This document shows, one piece after another, positions 61,583 through 64,000 of a DNA stretch of 64,000 nt; the first letter of the stretch is position 1; every line of letters starts with the position of its first letter. The translations under genes and the position numbers were made by a program. The DNA is from an uncultured Alphaproteobacteria bacterium (GTDB taxonomy: Bacteria > Pseudomonadota > Alphaproteobacteria > Caulobacterales > Parvularculaceae), in assembly GCA_937895955.1 (NCBI GenBank), contig CALAZI010000200.1, positions 1-64,000 of the forward strand, in the 5' to 3' direction. The notes under the pieces were generated by a model that was given only the letters and a program-made list of their open reading frames with translations, made no database searches and had not been told where the DNA came from.

Positions 61583-63753
61583 GGCCGTTTCTCCGTTCCT
61601 GCAAGTTCCTCGAAATAATCGGCGCCGCGCCCGCTATTGGCTTCGGAAATAACGTAGGCGCGTATCGCTTCCGACGTTTCCTCGTCGAGAATGGCGGCGA
61701 AATTCCCCATGCCGAGCGGCGCGCGCGCGCCTTCGCGCACGACGGCGTTCCAGAGTTCTGCGTCGCCGATCAGCGGCGAATAGCGCAGGTTCGGCACGAT
61801 GCCTGACGACATGGCGCGATCGCCGTGACAGACGGTGCAATTCTCCGAATAGGCTTTAAAGCCTGCGGCGATGATTTCCGGAGACGCCTCAGAAGGAGGC
61901 GGTTCGGCGCGCGCCTGTTCCGGAATTTCGACGGAAGGCAATTCGCTCTTCGCGCCAAGCTTGAATGTTAGAACGCGGCCGACTTTCGCTTCATTTCCCG
62001 TCGGCACGATGCCGCCGGCGATGAGCGCATAGGCGCCGCCCCATCCGGTCGCGACGGAGACAAATTGCTCGCCGTCTATTTCATAGGCAACCGGCGCGGC
62101 GACGACGCCCGTCTGCGTGAAGAAGCGCCAGAGACGCTTGCCGGTCGCCGCGTCATAGGCGGCGAAATGCGCGTCCGATGCGCCCTGAAAAACAAGACCG
62201 CCGGCGGTTGATAGAACGCCGCCGTTCCACGGACCGAAATGTTCGAACGACCAGCGCGGCTGCTGCTTCACCGGGTCCCAGGCGAGAAGCCGCCCCTGCA
62301 GCATCGCGCGGAGCGCTTTCGCCGTCGCCGTATCGTCGGGCAGCGCACCGAGCATGAAATCGGCGCCGGTGTTCCAGCCGCCTTTCTTTTCTTCAAACTC
62401 CGCGACATCACCGAAAGCGAACGGAATTTGCTGCGCCGGAATGTAAACGAGCCCTGTGTCGGGACTATAGGACATCGGGTGCCAGTTGTGCGCGCCCAAG
62501 GGTCCGGGAACCTGGAAGAACGGCGCCTTGCCGGGCCAGCGCGCATCCGGGTTTTCAATCGGACGGCCGGTTTCGATATCGACGCCGGACGCCCAGTTGA
62601 CCGGAACGAAATTCTTCGCCGAGAGAAGCTCGCCCGTCGCGCGGTCGATGACGTAAAAGAATCCGTTCTTCGGCGCCTGCATCAAGACTTTGCGCGGCGC
62701 GCCGTTCAACTCAATGTCGGCGAGAATGATGTGCTGCGTCGCCGTGTAGTCCCATGTCTCGCCGGGCGTCGTCTGATAGTGCCAGACATATTCGCCCGTA
62801 TCCGGCCGCAACGCGACGATGGACGAAAGGAACAAGTTATCGCCGCCGCCGGGGCTTCTGATCCGCTGGTTCCAGGGCGATCCGTTTCCGACGCCGATAT
62901 AGAGAAGGTCGAGATCCGGGTCATACGCCATCGAATCCCAGACCGTGCCGCCGCCGCCGAGTTTCCACCATTCGCCGTTCCACGTCGCGGCCGCCATTTC
63001 GAGCGCCGGATTTTCAAACCCCTCCGCCGGATTTCCGGGAACCGTGTAGAAGCGCCACGCCATCGCGCCGGTATCCGCCTCATAGGCGGAGATATAGCCG
63101 CGAACGCCGAACTCGGCGCCGCCATTGCCGATCAGGACCTTGCCTTTGACGACGCGCGGCGCGCCGGTGATCGAATAGGGTTTCGATTTGTCGATCGTGT
63201 TGACATCCCAGAGCTTAGCGCCGGTCTTTGCGTTCAGCGCGATCAGCCGACCGTCGATCGTTCCGGTGAAAATCTTGCCGCCCCAGATCGCGACGCCGCG
63301 ATTGACGATATCGCAGCACATGACCGAGGCGCGGCTCTTGTCGACTTCGGGATCGAACGACCAGATCGGTGCGCCGGTCTTCGCGTTGAGCGCGTGAACG
63401 ATGTTCCAGCTTCCCGTCACATACATGACGCCGTCATGAATGATCGGCGTCGCTTCGATGCCGCGCGACACGCCGAGATCGAACGTCCAGTCGAGGCCGA
63501 GATCGCCGATCGTTTCCGCGCTGACCTGATCGAGCGGCGAATAGCGCTGTTCGGAATAGGTGCGGCCATGCGTCAGCCATTCGCCGGGGTTTTCATCGGC
63601 TGAGATGATCGCCGCAGAGTTGACGACGGCGTTCGGCGCCGCGTTGAGAGCCTGCAGCGCCGCGTCGTCGACAGCCGGCGCCGACGGAGCGCCGCAGGCG
63701 CCGAGCGCGGCGAACGCCGAGGCGGCTAGAAAGCGTATGGAAAAAGCCCGCAC
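61579..63753 (-). CDS. PQQ-dependent quinohemoprotein dehydrogenase, lipoprotein
   Basis: A 724-residue periplasmic enzyme (lipobox ALGAC near residue 20). The PQQ propeller contains the disulfide pair C146-C147 (MCCDIVNRG), GVGNGSPWNQ and PGGGDNLFLSS with catalytic Asp and Ca ligands, and repeated tryptophan-docking blades such as GAPIWSFD, GAKLWDVN and GKRLWRFF. The C-terminal cytochrome c domain binds heme through C639-x-x-C642-H643 and probably Met in GMGNFAAIL. This is the type II alcohol dehydrogenase plan, passing electrons to the respiratory chain. The alcohol substrate is unknown. No PQQ biosynthesis genes are in the window. Confidence 0.94.
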   Translation of the reverse strand: MRAFSIRFLAASAFAALGACGAPSAPAVDDAALQALNAAPNAVVNSAAIISADENPGEWLTHGRTYSEQRYSPLDQVSAETIGDLGLDWTFDLGVSRGIEATPIIHDGVMYVTGSWNIVHALNAKTGAPIWSFDPEVDKSRASVMCCDIVNRGVAIWGGKIFTGTIDGRLIALNAKTGAKLWDVNTIDKSKPYSITGAPRVVKGKVLIGNGGAEFGVRGYISAYEADTGAMAWRFYTVPGNPAEGFENPALEMAAATWNGEWWKLGGGGTVWDSMAYDPDLDLLYIGVGNGSPWNQRIRSPGGGDNLFLSSIVALRPDTGEYVWHYQTTPGETWDYTATQHIILADIELNGAPRKVLMQAPKNGFFYVIDRATGELLSAKNFVPVNWASGVDIETGRPIENPDARWPGKAPFFQVPGPLGAHNWHPMSYSPDTGLVYIPAQQIPFAFGDVAEFEEKKGGWNTGADFMLGALPDDTATAKALRAMLQGRLLAWDPVKQQPRWSFEHFGPWNGGVLSTAGGLVFQGASDAHFAAYDAATGKRLWRFFTQTGVVAAPVAYEIDGEQFVSVATGWGGAYALIAGGIVPTGNEAKVGRVLTFKLGAKSELPSVEIPEQARAEPPPSEASPEIIAAGFKAYSENCTVCHGDRAMSSGIVPNLRYSPLIGDAELWNAVVREGARAPLGMGNFAAILDEETSEAIRAYVISEANSGRGADYFEELAGTEKRP

Positions 63754-63832
63754 GGCGCACTCTCCCGAAATCCTGTCCCGGGTTCTTTTCGCGCATTTGG
63801 CGAAGAGGGTAAACTGCGCCCTGCAGCCGATC

Positions 63833-64000
63833 TCAGCCGTCGGCGAGCGCCATTTTCGCCGCCATGTCGGCGACGTCGTCGCGGCTGACGGCGCCGGAAG
63901 GTTTCAGCCAGGTATGCGTCCAGTTGAGCATGCCGAAGAACAGCATCGCCGTCGCTTTGAGACGCGCTTTTCCGACGCCGGGGCGCGCATCGGCGATCAG
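63833..64000 (-). CDS. TetR-like transcription regulator, C-terminal part
   Basis: The last 55 codons of a minus-strand gene entering from the right edge. The sequence MLFFGMLNWTHTWLKPSG followed by AVSRDDVADMAA and a TGA at 63833 is typical of the C-terminal ligand/dimer domain of TetR regulators near acyl-CoA or alcohol dehydrogenase genes. The DNA-binding part is outside. It lies 79 nt upstream of the PQQ dehydrogenase on the same strand and might regulate it. Confidence 0.65.
   Translation of the reverse strand: MIADARPGVGKARLKATAMLFFGMLNWTHTWLKPSGAVSRDDVADMAAKMALADG

Noticed and set aside
62239..63603. A 454-codon plus-strand ORF opposite the PQQ dehydrogenase
   Set aside because: Antisense shadow with no domain; the sense gene has heme and PQQ motifs.

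Overview
This window looks like chromosomal DNA from a GC-rich alphaproteobacterium. The evidence is a DivL-type pseudokinase with Tyr in place of the phospho-acceptor His, a recA promoter carrying the alphaproteobacterial GAAC-N7-GAAC SOS box, a split-type MetH and a VPIPGA-type PEP-CTERM protein. A lineage near Parvularculales, Hyphomonadales or Caulobacterales is my inference. There are no IS elements, prophage genes, CRISPR arrays, rRNA or tRNA genes that I can see. Almost all of the window is densely packed coding sequence, with many 1-20 nt gene overlaps.

Layout. 1-9 kb, mostly minus strand: two TPR proteins, a DUF985 cupin, DivL, an AsmA-family protein, a LysE-family exporter and a YbjN-like protein. 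8.7-13.6 kb, plus strand: SOS box and recA, a VOC protein, a terminator, alaS and a DUF454 membrane protein. 13.6-18 kb: a class A beta-lactamase divergent from an alpha/beta hydrolase, a GIN-repeat secreted protein, and the icd-cupin pair. 18-25 kb: trmJ-like methyltransferase, D-aminoacylase-like lipoprotein, queuosine-precursor transporter, DUF885 and M1 peptidase lipoproteins. 25-28 kb: PEP-CTERM protein, rpsD, mlaC-mlaA. 28.3-32.9 kb: an ArsR-methyltransferase fusion regulator with a palindromic operator, metF, and metH lacking its homocysteine domain. 33-41.7 kb: TerB-DnaJ protein, EamA transporter (apparently CTG start), amidase, and gltD-gltB on the minus strand.

41.8-59.4 kb is a large amino-acid biosynthesis block on the plus strand. 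It opens with a SAM-I-type riboswitch, followed by metX-metB-hom-proB-proA with overlapping or closely spaced genes. Next comes an unannotated leader whose small ORF has ten consecutive Leu/Val/Ile codons, followed by an intrinsic terminator and mutually exclusive pairings, that is, a translation-coupled attenuator. After it come ilvD-ilvC-ilvB-ilvH-leuA-ilvE-leuC-leuD-leuB, a complete set for valine and leucine (ilvA is not here). The end of the window (59.4-64 kb, minus strand) holds an unknown lipoprotein, a TPP enzyme overlapping a PQQ/heme c dehydrogenase, and the C-terminus of a TetR-like regulator.

The most interesting signals are regulatory. Methionine genes appear to be controlled in two ways within 15 kb (a SAM riboswitch for metXB and an ArsR-SAM-methyltransferase repressor for metFH). 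The BCAA genes have a leader-peptide attenuator, and gltBD/metX share an intergenic region with an Lrp-like palindrome.
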